Below are positions 44,623-52,679 of a stretch of 64,000 nt of DNA, piece by piece. Source of the stretch: Asaia bogorensis (GTDB lineage Bacteria > Pseudomonadota > Alphaproteobacteria > Reyranellales > Reyranellaceae); NCBI GenBank assembly GCA_945889625.1, contig CAMDCE010000007.1:1-64000 (forward strand), read 5' to 3'. Positions within the stretch are counted from its first letter, which is position 1. Each line of letters begins with the position of its first letter. The notes under the pieces were generated by a model. That model saw only the letters and a program-made list of their open reading frames with translations, was not told where the DNA came from and ran no database searches. Position numbers and translations under genes: made by a program.

Positions 44623-45238
44623 TGGTCCACAGCCGCGTGGTGTAGGCGCCCTCGACGCTGGCGTCGATCTGGGCCGCGAGCTTGTCGTCGGCGCCGACCC
44701 GGGGCGCGATGATCTTGCCGAACGACACGCGGCCCGGCGCTGGCCAGGCCTTGGGATCCCACAGCTTGGCGCGCACGATCGAGCGGGCGCAGTGGAAGTA
44801 GCAGTGTTCGATGCGCACGCGGGTCGCCAGCAGCGCCGGCTTGCCGAGCGAGCTCAAGGACGCCACCAGCTCGGGATCGTCGTGGATTTCCGCCGTGCCC
44901 GACACGCGCAGCGTCTCGCCGGTCGCCGGGACCAGGGCGATCAAGCCGATTTTTCCTGTCGCCAGGATGTTGGAGAGGCCGAAGGCCAGGTTGTTGCCGA
45001 CCCGCTCGGGGATCAGCAGCGTGCGCGGATCCTCTACCCGGATGAAGCCCGGCTCGTCGCCCTTGGGCGAGACCTCGATCGTGCCGTCGGCCGCGGTGGT
45101 GCCGACCAGGGCGAAGGGGCAGCGCTTGAGGAAGTCGATCGACTGCTCGTCGAGCGCGTCGAGGATCTTGGCGCGCGTCGTCGGACGCGGATCGGCGATG
45201 ATGCGGCGGAGATCTGCGGTCGACGTGAGCTTGGCCAT
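44615..45238 (-). CDS. Pyridoxamine 5'-phosphate oxidase-family flavoprotein
   Basis: A 207-residue split-barrel protein of the PPOX-like group. CPFALVGTTAADGTIEVSPKGDEPGFI and NLAFGLSNILATGKIGLIALVPATGETLRVSG mark the FMN-binding beta barrel. It is probably an FMN or F420 oxidoreductase, not true PdxH. It begins 12 bp after marR and overlaps the binding protein. Confidence 0.85.
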   Translation of the reverse strand: MAKLTSTADLRRIIADPRPTTRAKILDALDEQSIDFLKRCPFALVGTTAADGTIEVSPKGDEPGFIRVEDPRTLLIPERVGNNLAFGLSNILATGKIGLIALVPATGETLRVSGTAEIHDDPELVASLSSLGKPALLATRVRIEHCYFHCARSIVRAKLWDPKAWPAPGRVSFGKIIAPRVGADDKLAAQIDASVEGAYTTRLWTNG

Positions 45239-45250
45239 GGGTTCACCTCT

Positions 45251-45679
45251 CTAGAGCTTGTCCATATTGGCATAAAGCTGAAGCAGCGCCGCCTTCAGGG
45301 TCGCGGCCTCGCGTTCATCGAAACCCGCCAGGGCCACGCGCTCGTAACGTTCGGCGATCGGGACGATGCGGCTGGTGAGCCGTCGCCCGGCCGACGTCGC
45401 GTGCAGCGTGACGACGCGGGCATCCTGATCGGCCCGGCGGCGTGCCACCAGTCCCTTCTTCTGCATGTTGTCGACCAGGCGGGTGAGGGTCGAAACCTCG
45501 ATCGAGGTGGTATCGCTGAGATCGCCCATGCGCCGGCCGTCGCGCTCGCGCAGTGCCGCCAGCACGCGCCACATCTGCAGCGTGGCGCCGAGCGGCCGCA
45601 CATCCCTGCCGAAGGCCTCGGCGATGCGCGCGCCGGCACGGTTCAGCAAATAAGGTAGATAGCCGTCGAGCGGGTTCAC
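45251..45679 (-). CDS. MarR-family transcriptional regulator
   Basis: A 142-residue winged-helix dimer repressor. The recognition helix region is IEVSTLTRLVDNMQKKGLVARRRADQDAR. It starts with GTG (MNPLDGYLPYLLNRAGARI). It lies between the monooxygenase (upstream) and PPOX (12 bp downstream), all leftward, and may regulate them in response to a phenolic or related ligand. A 93-bp inverted-repeat element lies just upstream. Confidence 0.88.
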   Translation of the reverse strand: MNPLDGYLPYLLNRAGARIAEAFGRDVRPLGATLQMWRVLAALRERDGRRMGDLSDTTSIEVSTLTRLVDNMQKKGLVARRRADQDARVVTLHATSAGRRLTSRIVPIAERYERVALAGFDEREAATLKAALLQLYANMDKL

Positions 45680-45710
45680 GGATGTTGCTCGAGGTGGCGC
45701 AACAAACCGG

Positions 45711-45803
45711 TGTCATCCGCGGCGGAGTAACCTCCGCCTTGAGCGAAGCGAGAGACCTTTGATCGAACACCGCTGAAGGTCCCTCGCTTCGCTCGGGATG
45801 ACA
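45711..45803. repeat. Inverted-repeat element between the monooxygenase and marR
   Basis: Left TGTCATCC plus an inner TTGAGCGAAGCGAGAGACCTT arm pairs with right AAGGTCCCTCGCTTCGCTC and GGATGACA. A second small hairpin (GGCGGAG/CTCCGCC) interrupts the left arm. It is the fourth copy of the CCCGAGCGAAGCGA-type family. Confidence 0.8.
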
Positions 45804-45827
45804 CGGTGCGGGTCGCCACGACAGGAG

Positions 45828-46892
45828 TCATTTCGACGTCGGGAAATGAGGGGCGATGTCGCGCATGAAGCGCTCCATCTGTTCCTTCACCAGCGCATGC
45901 GGCTTCTGGCCATAGTTGAAATAGAGGATCACCTCGGCGATGCCGGCGGCCTCGACCTGCTTCAGCGTGTCGACGATATGCTGGGGGCTGCCGCACAGGA
46001 TCGACTTGTCGGTCAGTTTCTCGGGCCGCATGTCGCGCAGGATGTTCACGATGTCGACGAAATATTTATAGGTCGGCGGAACCTTCTCGCCCGACGAGGA
46101 CGGGAAGGCCGCAATCAGGGCGTCCTGGAAATAGCGCACCAGCGCTTCCTTGCCGTACTGCTCCTCGGCGGGCGTCGAGGCGATATGGATGAAGTACGAG
46201 CACATCGCCCGCCGCATCGGCCGCCTGAACCCGCTCTCGCAGGTCTCGCGGTAGACACGTACGGCATCGGCCAGCGAGCCGTAGACCATGGCGGCGGCAA
46301 AGGGCGCGTAGATCACATTCCAGTCGTTCCTTGCCGCCAGCTCCATCGACGGGCGCGAGAAGCAGGCGACGTAGGGACGCAGCGGCCGTTGCGCCGGCCT
46401 AGGCCGCACCTCGACGTCCTTGAACTGGTAGAACTTGCCGTCGTGCGACCACTTGCCGGTTTCCGTCCAGGCGCGCCACACGATCTCGAGTCCCTCGGCG
46501 AACAGCTCGGCCGAGTCCTCGAACGAGGCGCCGAACGGCTCGTACTCCTTGCGGTCGTAGCCGCGACCGGCGGCGAAATCGACGCGGCCGCCCGACAGCA
46601 GATCGAGCGTCGCCCATTCCTCCGCGACGTGCAGCGGATGATGGACCGGCAGCAGGGTGACGGCCGGCGCCAAGCGGAGCTTCGTCGTGGCGCCAGCGAG
46701 CTGGGCCAGTATGGCGAGCGGCGAGGCATTGACGCCCAGAAGGTTGAAATGATGCTCGCCGATCCAGGCCGAATTCAGCCCGACCTTCTCGGCGTGAAGC
46801 GCCTCGGCGAAGATGTCCTTGATGAACGTCTCGGCGCTGCGCCGATTGTCGGGATAGCGGTTGTCGCTCAGCGTGAAGTAGCCGAAATCCAT
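45828..46892 (-). CDS. LLM-class (bacterial luciferase-like) flavin monooxygenase
   Basis: A 354-residue F420/FMN-type TIM-barrel oxygenase. MDFGYFTLSDNRYP begins the protein. AWIGEHHFNLLGVNASPLAILAQLAG and VDFAAGRGYDRKEYEPFG are group hallmarks. ATG 46892 has AGGGGAG upstream. It probably needs a reduced flavin supply, perhaps from the PPOX protein in the same leftward set. Substrate is unknown. Divergent from the cytochrome gene. Confidence 0.87.
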   Translation of the reverse strand: MDFGYFTLSDNRYPDNRRSAETFIKDIFAEALHAEKVGLNSAWIGEHHFNLLGVNASPLAILAQLAGATTKLRLAPAVTLLPVHHPLHVAEEWATLDLLSGGRVDFAAGRGYDRKEYEPFGASFEDSAELFAEGLEIVWRAWTETGKWSHDGKFYQFKDVEVRPRPAQRPLRPYVACFSRPSMELAARNDWNVIYAPFAAAMVYGSLADAVRVYRETCESGFRRPMRRAMCSYFIHIASTPAEEQYGKEALVRYFQDALIAAFPSSSGEKVPPTYKYFVDIVNILRDMRPEKLTDKSILCGSPQHIVDTLKQVEAAGIAEVILYFNYGQKPHALVKEQMERFMRDIAPHFPTSK

Positions 46893-46915
46893 GGCGCTCC
46901 CCTGTGTTTTGCCGA

Positions 46916-46933
46916 TATTTGTAAATGCAAATA
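46916..46933. promoter_or_regulatory. Palindromic site in monooxygenase/cytochrome divergent region
   Basis: TATTTG and CAAATA arms (6 bp) are separated by TAAATG. It is centred 32 bp upstream of the monooxygenase ATG and in an otherwise AT-richer gap shared with the dihaem cytochrome gene. It may be an operator for the nearby MarR protein, which typically binds such short palindromes. Confidence 0.4.
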
Positions 46934-47011
46934 ATGGCCCTGTCACTTGTGATCTGGCGCGGCCGGGGATACGTAAGAGGCGATGACAGAACGGACCTGA
47001 GGGAGACAGGT

Positions 47012-47755
47012 ATGAAACGTTTGCTCATCGTCGCCGCCTCAATCGCGTTGCCGCTGGCTGCATCGGCCCAGACCAATCCGCTGGTCGACAAGGGCCGCGC
47101 CCTGTTCAACGACACCGGCCTGTCGGCCAGCGGCCAAATATCCTGCGCCACCTGCCATCCCATGAACGGCCACACCGACAACAAGACCTATGTCGGCGTC
47201 GACGTCGTTCCCGATGGCGATGCCAAGGGCCGAAGCACGCCCACCTTGTGGGGCTCGGGCCTGCGCCAGGCCGAATGGTCATGGGCCGGCAACATTCCGG
47301 CGCTCGAGACCAACATCCGCGGCATCATCGTCAATCGTATGAAGGGTTCGGAGCCCAGCAAGGAGACCCTGGATGCGCTGGCGGCCTATGTGAAGTCGCT
47401 GCCCAACGGTCCCGCGCCGTTCCTCACCAACGACGGCATGCCCAAGGACACCGCGCCGGCCGACGTGAAGCGCGGCTTCGCGCTGTTCTCGGGCAAGGCG
47501 GGCTGCATGACCTGCCATTCGCCCGCCTCCTACGACAAGAAAGGCGTCGAGGATGTCGGCAGCGGCGGCCCTTTCAAGGTGCCCTCGCTGCGCAACGTCT
47601 CGAAGACCGGCCCCTACTTCCACGACGGCCGCTTCAAGACCATAGACGAGACCGTCTCCTTCATGTGGGACTTCTACAAGAAGAAGAACGACAGCAAGGA
47701 CACGCTGAGCGACGCCGAGAAGCGCGATATCGTGGCGTTCCTGCGCGCGCTCTAG
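47012..47755 (+). CDS. Dihaem c-type cytochrome, cytochrome-c-peroxidase/MauG-like
   Basis: A 247-residue periplasmic cytochrome. The Sec signal (residues 1-20, ending ASA-Q) is followed by two haem-binding motifs, CATCH 45-49 and CMTCH 165-169. SLRNVSKTGPYFHDGR is a CcpA/MauG signature. It is shorter than typical peroxidases (about 330), so it may be a minimal electron-transfer form. GAGGGAGACAGG precedes the ATG. Its end overlaps the LysR gene end by four bases. Confidence 0.87.
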   Translation: MKRLLIVAASIALPLAASAQTNPLVDKGRALFNDTGLSASGQISCATCHPMNGHTDNKTYVGVDVVPDGDAKGRSTPTLWGSGLRQAEWSWAGNIPALETNIRGIIVNRMKGSEPSKETLDALAAYVKSLPNGPAPFLTNDGMPKDTAPADVKRGFALFSGKAGCMTCHSPASYDKKGVEDVGSGGPFKVPSLRNVSKTGPYFHDGRFKTIDETVSFMWDFYKKKNDSKDTLSDAEKRDIVAFLRAL

Positions 47756-48654
47756 CCCGCCTTCGGACCGAGTTCGGCGAGCGGCATCAGCCAGTCGCGG
47801 AAGGCCTTGATCTTGCGCCGCCGAATCGATTCCGGCGGATAGACCAGATAGTAGGCAAACTCGGTCGCCATCTTGAAGTCGAACGGCACGACCAGCCGGC
47901 CGGTCTTGAGGTCGGGGACGATCAACGGGTTGCGGCCGAGTGCGACGCCCAGCCCGTCCATCGCCGCCTGGTAGGCGACCAGCGGATTGTCGAAGGTGAC
48001 GCCGCGCGTGGCGTCGATGCCCCGGATGCCGGCTGCCGTCAGCCAGACCTGCCAGTCGTCGGGGAAGGTGCCGATGTGCAGCAGCGTGAAGCGCTTGAGG
48101 TCGGCCGGCTTCTTGAGTGGATTGGTTCCCTTCAGGAGCGACGGCGCGCAGACCGGCATGACATCCTCGCCGACCAGTCGTTCGGCGGTCAGTCCCGGCC
48201 ACTGGCCACGGCCGTAGCGGATGCCGATATCGACGTCCTCGCGCGAGAAATCGATCAGGCCTGTGCCGGTGCTGATGCGCACGTCGATCTCGGTATTGGC
48301 GCGCTGGAAACCGCCGAGCCGCGGCACCAGCCATTTGGTGGCGAACGAAGCCGTGGTGGTGACCGTGAGATGGCCGCCGCGATCCTTCTGCAGCAGCTTT
48401 TCGGTGGCTTCGTTCAACTGGTCGAACGCGCCGCGCACCGACGGCAGGTAGGCCTGGCCCGCCTCTGAGAGCAGCAGCGAGCGGTTCCGCCGCACGAACA
48501 ATTTTAATCCGAGACGCTGCTCCAGTCCGCGCACCTGATGGCTGATGGCGGCTTGGGTGACGCTCAATTCCTCGGCGGCATCGGTGAAGCTCATATGGCG
48601 TGCAGCGGCCTCAAAGGCGCGCAAGCCGTTGAGCGGCGGCAGGCTTCGCTTCAT
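47752..48654 (-). CDS. LysR-family transcriptional regulator, GcvA-like
   Basis: A 300-residue LTTR: winged-helix N-terminus (PPLNGLRAFEAAARHMSFTDAAEELSVTQAAISHQVR) and a periplasmic-binding-protein-like effector domain. Close to the GcvA subgroup. It is divergent from DUF1127 gene 48791 and probably controls it or itself from the intervening 136 bp. Convergent with the cytochrome gene. Confidence 0.88.
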   Translation of the reverse strand: MKRSLPPLNGLRAFEAAARHMSFTDAAEELSVTQAAISHQVRGLEQRLGLKLFVRRNRSLLLSEAGQAYLPSVRGAFDQLNEATEKLLQKDRGGHLTVTTTASFATKWLVPRLGGFQRANTEIDVRISTGTGLIDFSREDVDIGIRYGRGQWPGLTAERLVGEDVMPVCAPSLLKGTNPLKKPADLKRFTLLHIGTFPDDWQVWLTAAGIRGIDATRGVTFDNPLVAYQAAMDGLGVALGRNPLIVPDLKTGRLVVPFDFKMATEFAYYLVYPPESIRRRKIKAFRDWLMPLAELGPKAG

Positions 48655-48710
48655 GGCAATTCCCTTCGCAGAGCAGTGTCTTTCACATGAGGTAAATTAA
48701 TCAAAACAGG

Positions 48711-48726
48711 ACAAACGGTCGTTTGT
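48711..48726. promoter_or_regulatory. Palindromic site in lysR/DUF1127 divergent region
   Basis: ACAAACG and CGTTTGT arms flank GT, a near-perfect 16-bp dyad. It is 57 bp from the lysR start and 65 bp from the DUF1127 start, a sensible place for a shared operator. It is not a clear T-N11-A LysR box, so another regulator is possible. Confidence 0.45.
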
Positions 48727-48790
48727 AAAGAGGGCCCCCAGGGCGCAAATCGAGGTCACACAAGTCGTTCCTCCGTTCGGGAGAAGTCCC

Positions 48791-48994
48791 ATGGCCAATA
48801 TCTCGCTGCACTACAGTTCCAACGCCCCGCTGGCGGGCACCTTCGGCACGCTCAACCGGATTTTCAGCACCTGGCGCCGGCGCGCCCGTGAGCGCCATGA
48901 ACTGGCCCAGCTCGACCACCGCACGCTTCGTGATCTGGGGTTGAGCTCCGGCCAAATCCAGTTCGAGGCCAACAAGCCCTTCTGGCGCCTCTGA
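48791..48994 (+). CDS. DUF1127 small Arg-rich protein
   Basis: A 67-residue cytoplasmic protein. The conserved DUF1127 core is ERHELAQLDHRTLRDLGLSSGQI. Family members in alphaproteobacteria bind RNA or influence sRNA turnover and phosphate or carbon metabolism. CGGGAGAAG lies upstream of the ATG. Followed by a strong terminator at 49055. Confidence 0.85.
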   Translation: MANISLHYSSNAPLAGTFGTLNRIFSTWRRRARERHELAQLDHRTLRDLGLSSGQIQFEANKPFWRL

Positions 48995-49054
48995 TCTCCA
49001 AATTCCGGAGCGGGCTCGTTTCATACCCTGCCGAGCCCTGGCACTTCGGATCCT

Positions 49055-49100
49055 GCCGGCGGTCGACTCCTCAGCCTCCCTGTCGACCGCCGGCTTTTTC
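49055..49100 (+). terminator. Strong intrinsic terminator after DUF1127
   Basis: GCCGGCGGTCGAC (49055-49067) pairs perfectly with GTCGACCGCCGGC (49082-49094), followed by TTTTTC. The 14-base loop is longer than usual. It ends the DUF1127 transcript. Confidence 0.88.
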
Positions 49101-49232
49101 TTGCCTGAGAATTCTTCCCCACGAATTGCCACGCTGGAAGATCGCGACATAAGCGGCCTCAGCTCCGATCAACTGCGCTTCGAGGCGCAAAAGCCGTTCT
49201 GGCGGGGCCGACGATCTGCTAAAGCGCGATGA
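49101..49232 (+). pseudogene. Decayed second DUF1127 copy
   Basis: Frame 49128-49205 reads ATLEDRDISGLSSDQLRFEA then QKPFWR, clearly aligned with the C-terminal half of the functional DUF1127 protein (LGLSSGQIQFEANKPFWR). The N-terminal half and a normal start are missing; only TTG at 49101 is available. A stop follows at 49230. It looks like a remnant of a duplicated gene. A translated 43-residue peptide cannot be excluded. Confidence 0.75.
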
Positions 49233-49320
49233 CTTTCACTCGAATCGCGCCGTCGGCCCGGCTCAGGCACCGCTTCGCTGCGGGAGCCGGGCCGACGGTT
49301 GAAGAAAAAGTCATCGCGCT
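49223..49320. repeat. Long two-stage inverted repeat
   Basis: Outer arms AGCGCGATGACTTT (49223-49236) and AAAGTCATCGCGCT (49307-49320) are perfect complements. Inner arms CCGTCGGCCCGGCTC (49250-49264) and GAGCCGGGCCGACGG (49284-49298) are also perfect. The unit looks like a mobile repeat, or a regulatory hairpin upstream of the TPR gene, and overlaps the decayed DUF1127 tail. Confidence 0.85.
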
Positions 49321-49334
49321 GTAGACGCGGAGGC

Positions 49335-50510
49335 GTGGCGCTTTCCGATCAGAAACTTCAGACGCTCGCCCGTGACGCCCTGCAGCGCGCAGCGGCCGGC
49401 GACTTCGCAGCGGCCGAATCCTTGTTCGCGCAAGTGGCCGAGGCGCGGCCCAACTCCGGTCAGGCGCTTCATCTGCTGGGCCAGGCGCGGCTGAAGCTCG
49501 GCCGCTTTGCCGCGGCCCGCGAGCCGCTGGAGCGCGCCGCGAAGTTCCTGCCGAAGGATCCCGCCGCCCAGGTCAATCTCGCGGGCTGCCTCACCGTGCT
49601 GGGCGATCACGCCGCGGCCCTCGAGGCACTCGAGCGGGCGGCGCACCTGAAACCGGGCGATGCCGCCATCGCGCACAATCGCGGCCGCGCCCTCGAAGCG
49701 CTCGGCCGGCCTGAAGAAGCCGAACGCGCCTATGACGAGGCGCTTTCCGTCGATCATCGGCTGCTGCCATCGTTGATCGCACGGGCAGGAATTTTGGCCG
49801 CACGCGGCGATTGGATGGGAGCGCTCGCCGATCTCGACATGGCCCTCACAACCCGGCCCGACGATGCGTCGCTGCGACTGCGCCGCGGCGAACTTCTGCT
49901 GCGCCAGGGCGACTGGCTGCGCGGACTCGGCGACTACGAGGCGCGGCTGGAAATTCCAGGCGAGCGCTACGCGCCTGACCTGCCGCGCTGGCAGGGCGAG
50001 CCGCAGGCCGGGCGGCTGCTGATCTATCCCGAGCAACCCGACATCGAAAGCGACTCCGCGATCCGCGACACGCTGATGCTGGCGCGCGGTATCGACGCCG
50101 TCGTGCAATGCGCCGGCAAAGTCGCCGGGTGGCTGGAGGGGCCGACGATCCGCCGCAGCGAACCGCTCGACGGCTTTGCGGCGGCGGCTCCGCTGCGCAG
50201 CCTGCCGCATCTGCTGGGCTGGACGCTCGAAGCTCTTCCGCCGCCGCCGCCGCTGCGGCTGAAGGCGACGCCCGATCAGCGCATGGGCTGGTTTACCTCG
50301 GCCGAGCCACCTCCGGACCTCCAGATCGAGCGCGACCCGGCTCTGGTGGCGTGCTGCAGCAAGGTCGTGGGCGACGACGACCGTTGGCCGGTCCATCTCG
50401 CCGCGCGGCTCGGCATTCCGACCCGCGTCATCCTGGCATCGACGCCGGATCTTCTGTGGGGACCGGGCACCGGTCGGTCGCCGTGGTATGCCTCTGTGGA
50501 AGTGTGCTGA
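49335..50510 (+). CDS. TPR-repeat protein
   Basis: A 391-residue protein. The N-terminal 200 residues hold about five TPR units (e.g. AESLFAQVAEARPNSGQALHLLGQARLKLG, LEALERAAHLKPGDAAIAHNRGRALEALG). The C-terminal half is a hydrophilic domain without recognised motif, similar in layout to TPR glycosyltransferase-associated proteins but without catalytic signatures. Start is unclear: GTG 49335 is used; the region upstream is an inverted repeat. leuC follows 23 bp downstream. Confidence 0.75.
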   Translation: MALSDQKLQTLARDALQRAAAGDFAAAESLFAQVAEARPNSGQALHLLGQARLKLGRFAAAREPLERAAKFLPKDPAAQVNLAGCLTVLGDHAAALEALERAAHLKPGDAAIAHNRGRALEALGRPEEAERAYDEALSVDHRLLPSLIARAGILAARGDWMGALADLDMALTTRPDDASLRLRRGELLLRQGDWLRGLGDYEARLEIPGERYAPDLPRWQGEPQAGRLLIYPEQPDIESDSAIRDTLMLARGIDAVVQCAGKVAGWLEGPTIRRSEPLDGFAAAAPLRSLPHLLGWTLEALPPPPPLRLKATPDQRMGWFTSAEPPPDLQIERDPALVACCSKVVGDDDRWPVHLAARLGIPTRVILASTPDLLWGPGTGRSPWYASVEVC

Positions 50511-50533
50511 TATCCGGCACGGAGGAACGCCCC

Positions 50534-51928
50534 ATGGCCAAGACCCTGTTCGACAAGATCTGGGACAGCCACGTCATCACCGATCTCGGCAACGGCTTCG
50601 TGCTGCTGCATATCGACCGGCTGCTGCTGCACGACCTGTCGGGCGGACGTGCGCTGGAGGAGGCGGTCGGCAAGGGCTACGCACCCGCCCAGCCGCGGCT
50701 GATCTACGGCACGCCCGACCACGCCATTTCGACAGCGCCCGGCCGCACCTCCGAGACCTTCCCGCCCGGCGCGCCGCTGGTGAAGTCGATGCGGGACACA
50801 ACAGCCAAGTACGGCATCCGCATGTTCGACCTCGGCCAGGACGGCAACGGCATCGTCCATATCGTGGGACCGGAACTGGCGCTCACTCTGCCCGGCACGA
50901 CGCTGATCTGCGGCGACAGCCACACCTGCACCCATGGCGGCATGGGGGCGCTGGCGTTCGGTGTCGGCTCGTCGGAGCTGGTGCATGCGCTGGCCACGCA
51001 AACCATGATCCAGCGCAAGCCCAAGCGGTTCCGCGCCAGTTTCGAGGGTGCACTGCAGCCCGGCGTCACGGCCAAGGACATGATCCTGCATCTGATCGGC
51101 GAGGTGGGCACCGCCGCCGGCACCGGCCATGCCGTCGAGTATGCCGGGTCCGCGGTCCGTGGCCTTTCGGTCGAGAGCAGGCTCACGCTCTGCAACCTCT
51201 CGATCGAGATGGGTGCCCGCACCGGCATGGTGGCGCCCGACGACACGACCTATGAATTCCTCAACGGCCGCGACTACGCCCCCAAGGGTGCGACGTGGGA
51301 CCGAGCTGTCGCGCACTGGCGGACCTTGCCGTCCGATCCCGACGCCGAGTTCGACCGCGAGCACACGATCGACATGGCCCGAGTGGCGCCGCAGATCACC
51401 TGGGGCACTAGCCCCGAGCATGTGATCGCCGTCGACCGCACGATTCCTGATCCGGCGACGGGCCCGGAAGAGAAACGCGCGGCCTGGACGGCGGCGCTGC
51501 AGTATCAGGGTCTGGAGCCCGGCAAGCCGATCGAAGGAACGAAGGTCGACTGGGTGTTCATCGGCTCCTGCACCAACAGCCGTATCTCCGACCTGCGCGC
51601 GGCAGCCGCGATCGCCAAGGGCCGGCATAAGGCAAGCCATGTCACCGCCTGGATCGTGCCGGGTTCGGAGCGCGTCAAGCGTCAGGCCGAGGCCGAGGGT
51701 CTCGACCGCGTGTTCGGCGACGCCGGCTTCGAATGGCGCGAACCCGGCTGCTCGATGTGCATCGCGTCGAACGGCGAGCGCGTGCCGCCCGGCCAGCGCA
51801 GCGTGTCGACGTCCAACCGCAACTTCGTCGGCCGCCAAGGCCCCGGCGCGCGGACCCATCTCGCCAGCCCCGCAATGGCCGCAGCCGCAGCGATCAAGGG
51901 CGCCATCGCCGATGTCCGCAAGATCTAG
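50534..51928 (+). CDS. leuC: 3-isopropylmalate dehydratase large subunit
   Basis: A 464-residue [4Fe-4S] isomerase for leucine biosynthesis. The opening TLFDKIWDSHVI, the LICGDSHTCTHGG metal region, FIGSCTNSRISDL and EPGCSMC carry the cluster cysteines. GGAGGAAC precedes the ATG. It pairs with leuD 129 bp downstream; a hairpin element lies between. Confidence 0.95.
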   Translation: MAKTLFDKIWDSHVITDLGNGFVLLHIDRLLLHDLSGGRALEEAVGKGYAPAQPRLIYGTPDHAISTAPGRTSETFPPGAPLVKSMRDTTAKYGIRMFDLGQDGNGIVHIVGPELALTLPGTTLICGDSHTCTHGGMGALAFGVGSSELVHALATQTMIQRKPKRFRASFEGALQPGVTAKDMILHLIGEVGTAAGTGHAVEYAGSAVRGLSVESRLTLCNLSIEMGARTGMVAPDDTTYEFLNGRDYAPKGATWDRAVAHWRTLPSDPDAEFDREHTIDMARVAPQITWGTSPEHVIAVDRTIPDPATGPEEKRAAWTAALQYQGLEPGKPIEGTKVDWVFIGSCTNSRISDLRAAAAIAKGRHKASHVTAWIVPGSERVKRQAEAEGLDRVFGDAGFEWREPGCSMCIASNGERVPPGQRSVSTSNRNFVGRQGPGARTHLASPAMAAAAAIKGAIADVRKI

Positions 51929-51934
51929 ATACGA

Positions 51935-52040
51935 CCTCATGCTGAGGAGACCGCGCAGCGGTCGTCTCGAAGCATGAGCAACACCAAGACTGGTTCCACC
52001 CTTCGAGACGCCGCGCTTCGCGCGGCTCCTCAGGGTGAGG
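51935..52040. repeat. Inverted-repeat element between leuC and leuD
   Basis: CCTCATGCTGAGGAG and a CCGCGCAGCGGTCGTCTCGA left part pair imperfectly with CGAGACGCCGCGCTTCGCGCGG and CTCCTCAGGGTGAGG on the right. A different sequence family from the yejA-yejB and amidohydrolase elements, but placed in the same kind of site. Confidence 0.8.
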
Positions 52041-52057
52041 TGAGGAGAAGGAACACG

Positions 52058-52675
52058 ATGGAAAAATTCACCAAAGTGACCGGCGTGGCCGCTCCCCTGA
52101 TGCGCCAGAACGTCGACACCGATCTGATCATCCGCATCGAGCGACTGGTCAACAACACCGGCCGCAAGGGACTCGGCCCCTATTGCTTCGAGCAGATCCG
52201 CTTCAAGCCCGACGGCAGCGAAAACCCCGACTGCGTGTTCAACCAGGCGCCCTATCGCGAGTCGCCGATCATCCTGGCGCGGGAGAATTTCGGCTGCGGC
52301 TCGTCCCGCGAGGGTGCCGTGTGGGCGCTAGCCGGCATGGGCATCAAGGCGGTGATCGCGCCCTACTTCGGCGACATCTTCTACAACAACTGCTTCCAGA
52401 ACGGCCTGCTGCCCGTGGCGCTGCCGATCGAGGAAGTCGAGCAGCTGGCCGACGAGATGAAGGCATCTCCCGGCAATGCGCGCATCACCGTCGATCTCGA
52501 GAGCTGCACCGTGGTCTCGCCAACTGGCCGGGTCATTCCCTTCAAGGTCGACGCGCGGCGCCAGCATGCCATGCTGAACGGGCTGGACGACATCGCCCAG
52601 ACCATGACCCACCAGCAAGAGATCGCGGCCTGGCAGTCCGCCGACAAGACGCAACGTCCCTGGATCTGGCTGTGA
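52058..52675 (+). CDS. leuD: 3-isopropylmalate dehydratase small subunit
   Basis: A 205-residue swivel-domain subunit that completes LeuCD. MEKFTKVTGVAAPLMRQNVD begins, and NFGCGSSREGAVWAL is the substrate-recognition loop. ATG 52058 is chosen for the strong AGGAGAAGGA site and family length; an upstream ATG at 51974 would translate the repeat. Confidence 0.95.
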   Translation: MEKFTKVTGVAAPLMRQNVDTDLIIRIERLVNNTGRKGLGPYCFEQIRFKPDGSENPDCVFNQAPYRESPIILARENFGCGSSREGAVWALAGMGIKAVIAPYFGDIFYNNCFQNGLLPVALPIEEVEQLADEMKASPGNARITVDLESCTVVSPTGRVIPFKVDARRQHAMLNGLDDIAQTMTHQQEIAAWQSADKTQRPWIWL

Positions 52676-52679
52676 TGCC

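Noticed and set aside
49223-49320. CRISPR or IS end for the long inverted repeat
   Set aside because: Only one copy here, no spacers, no transposase and no target duplication seen; kept only as a repeat.
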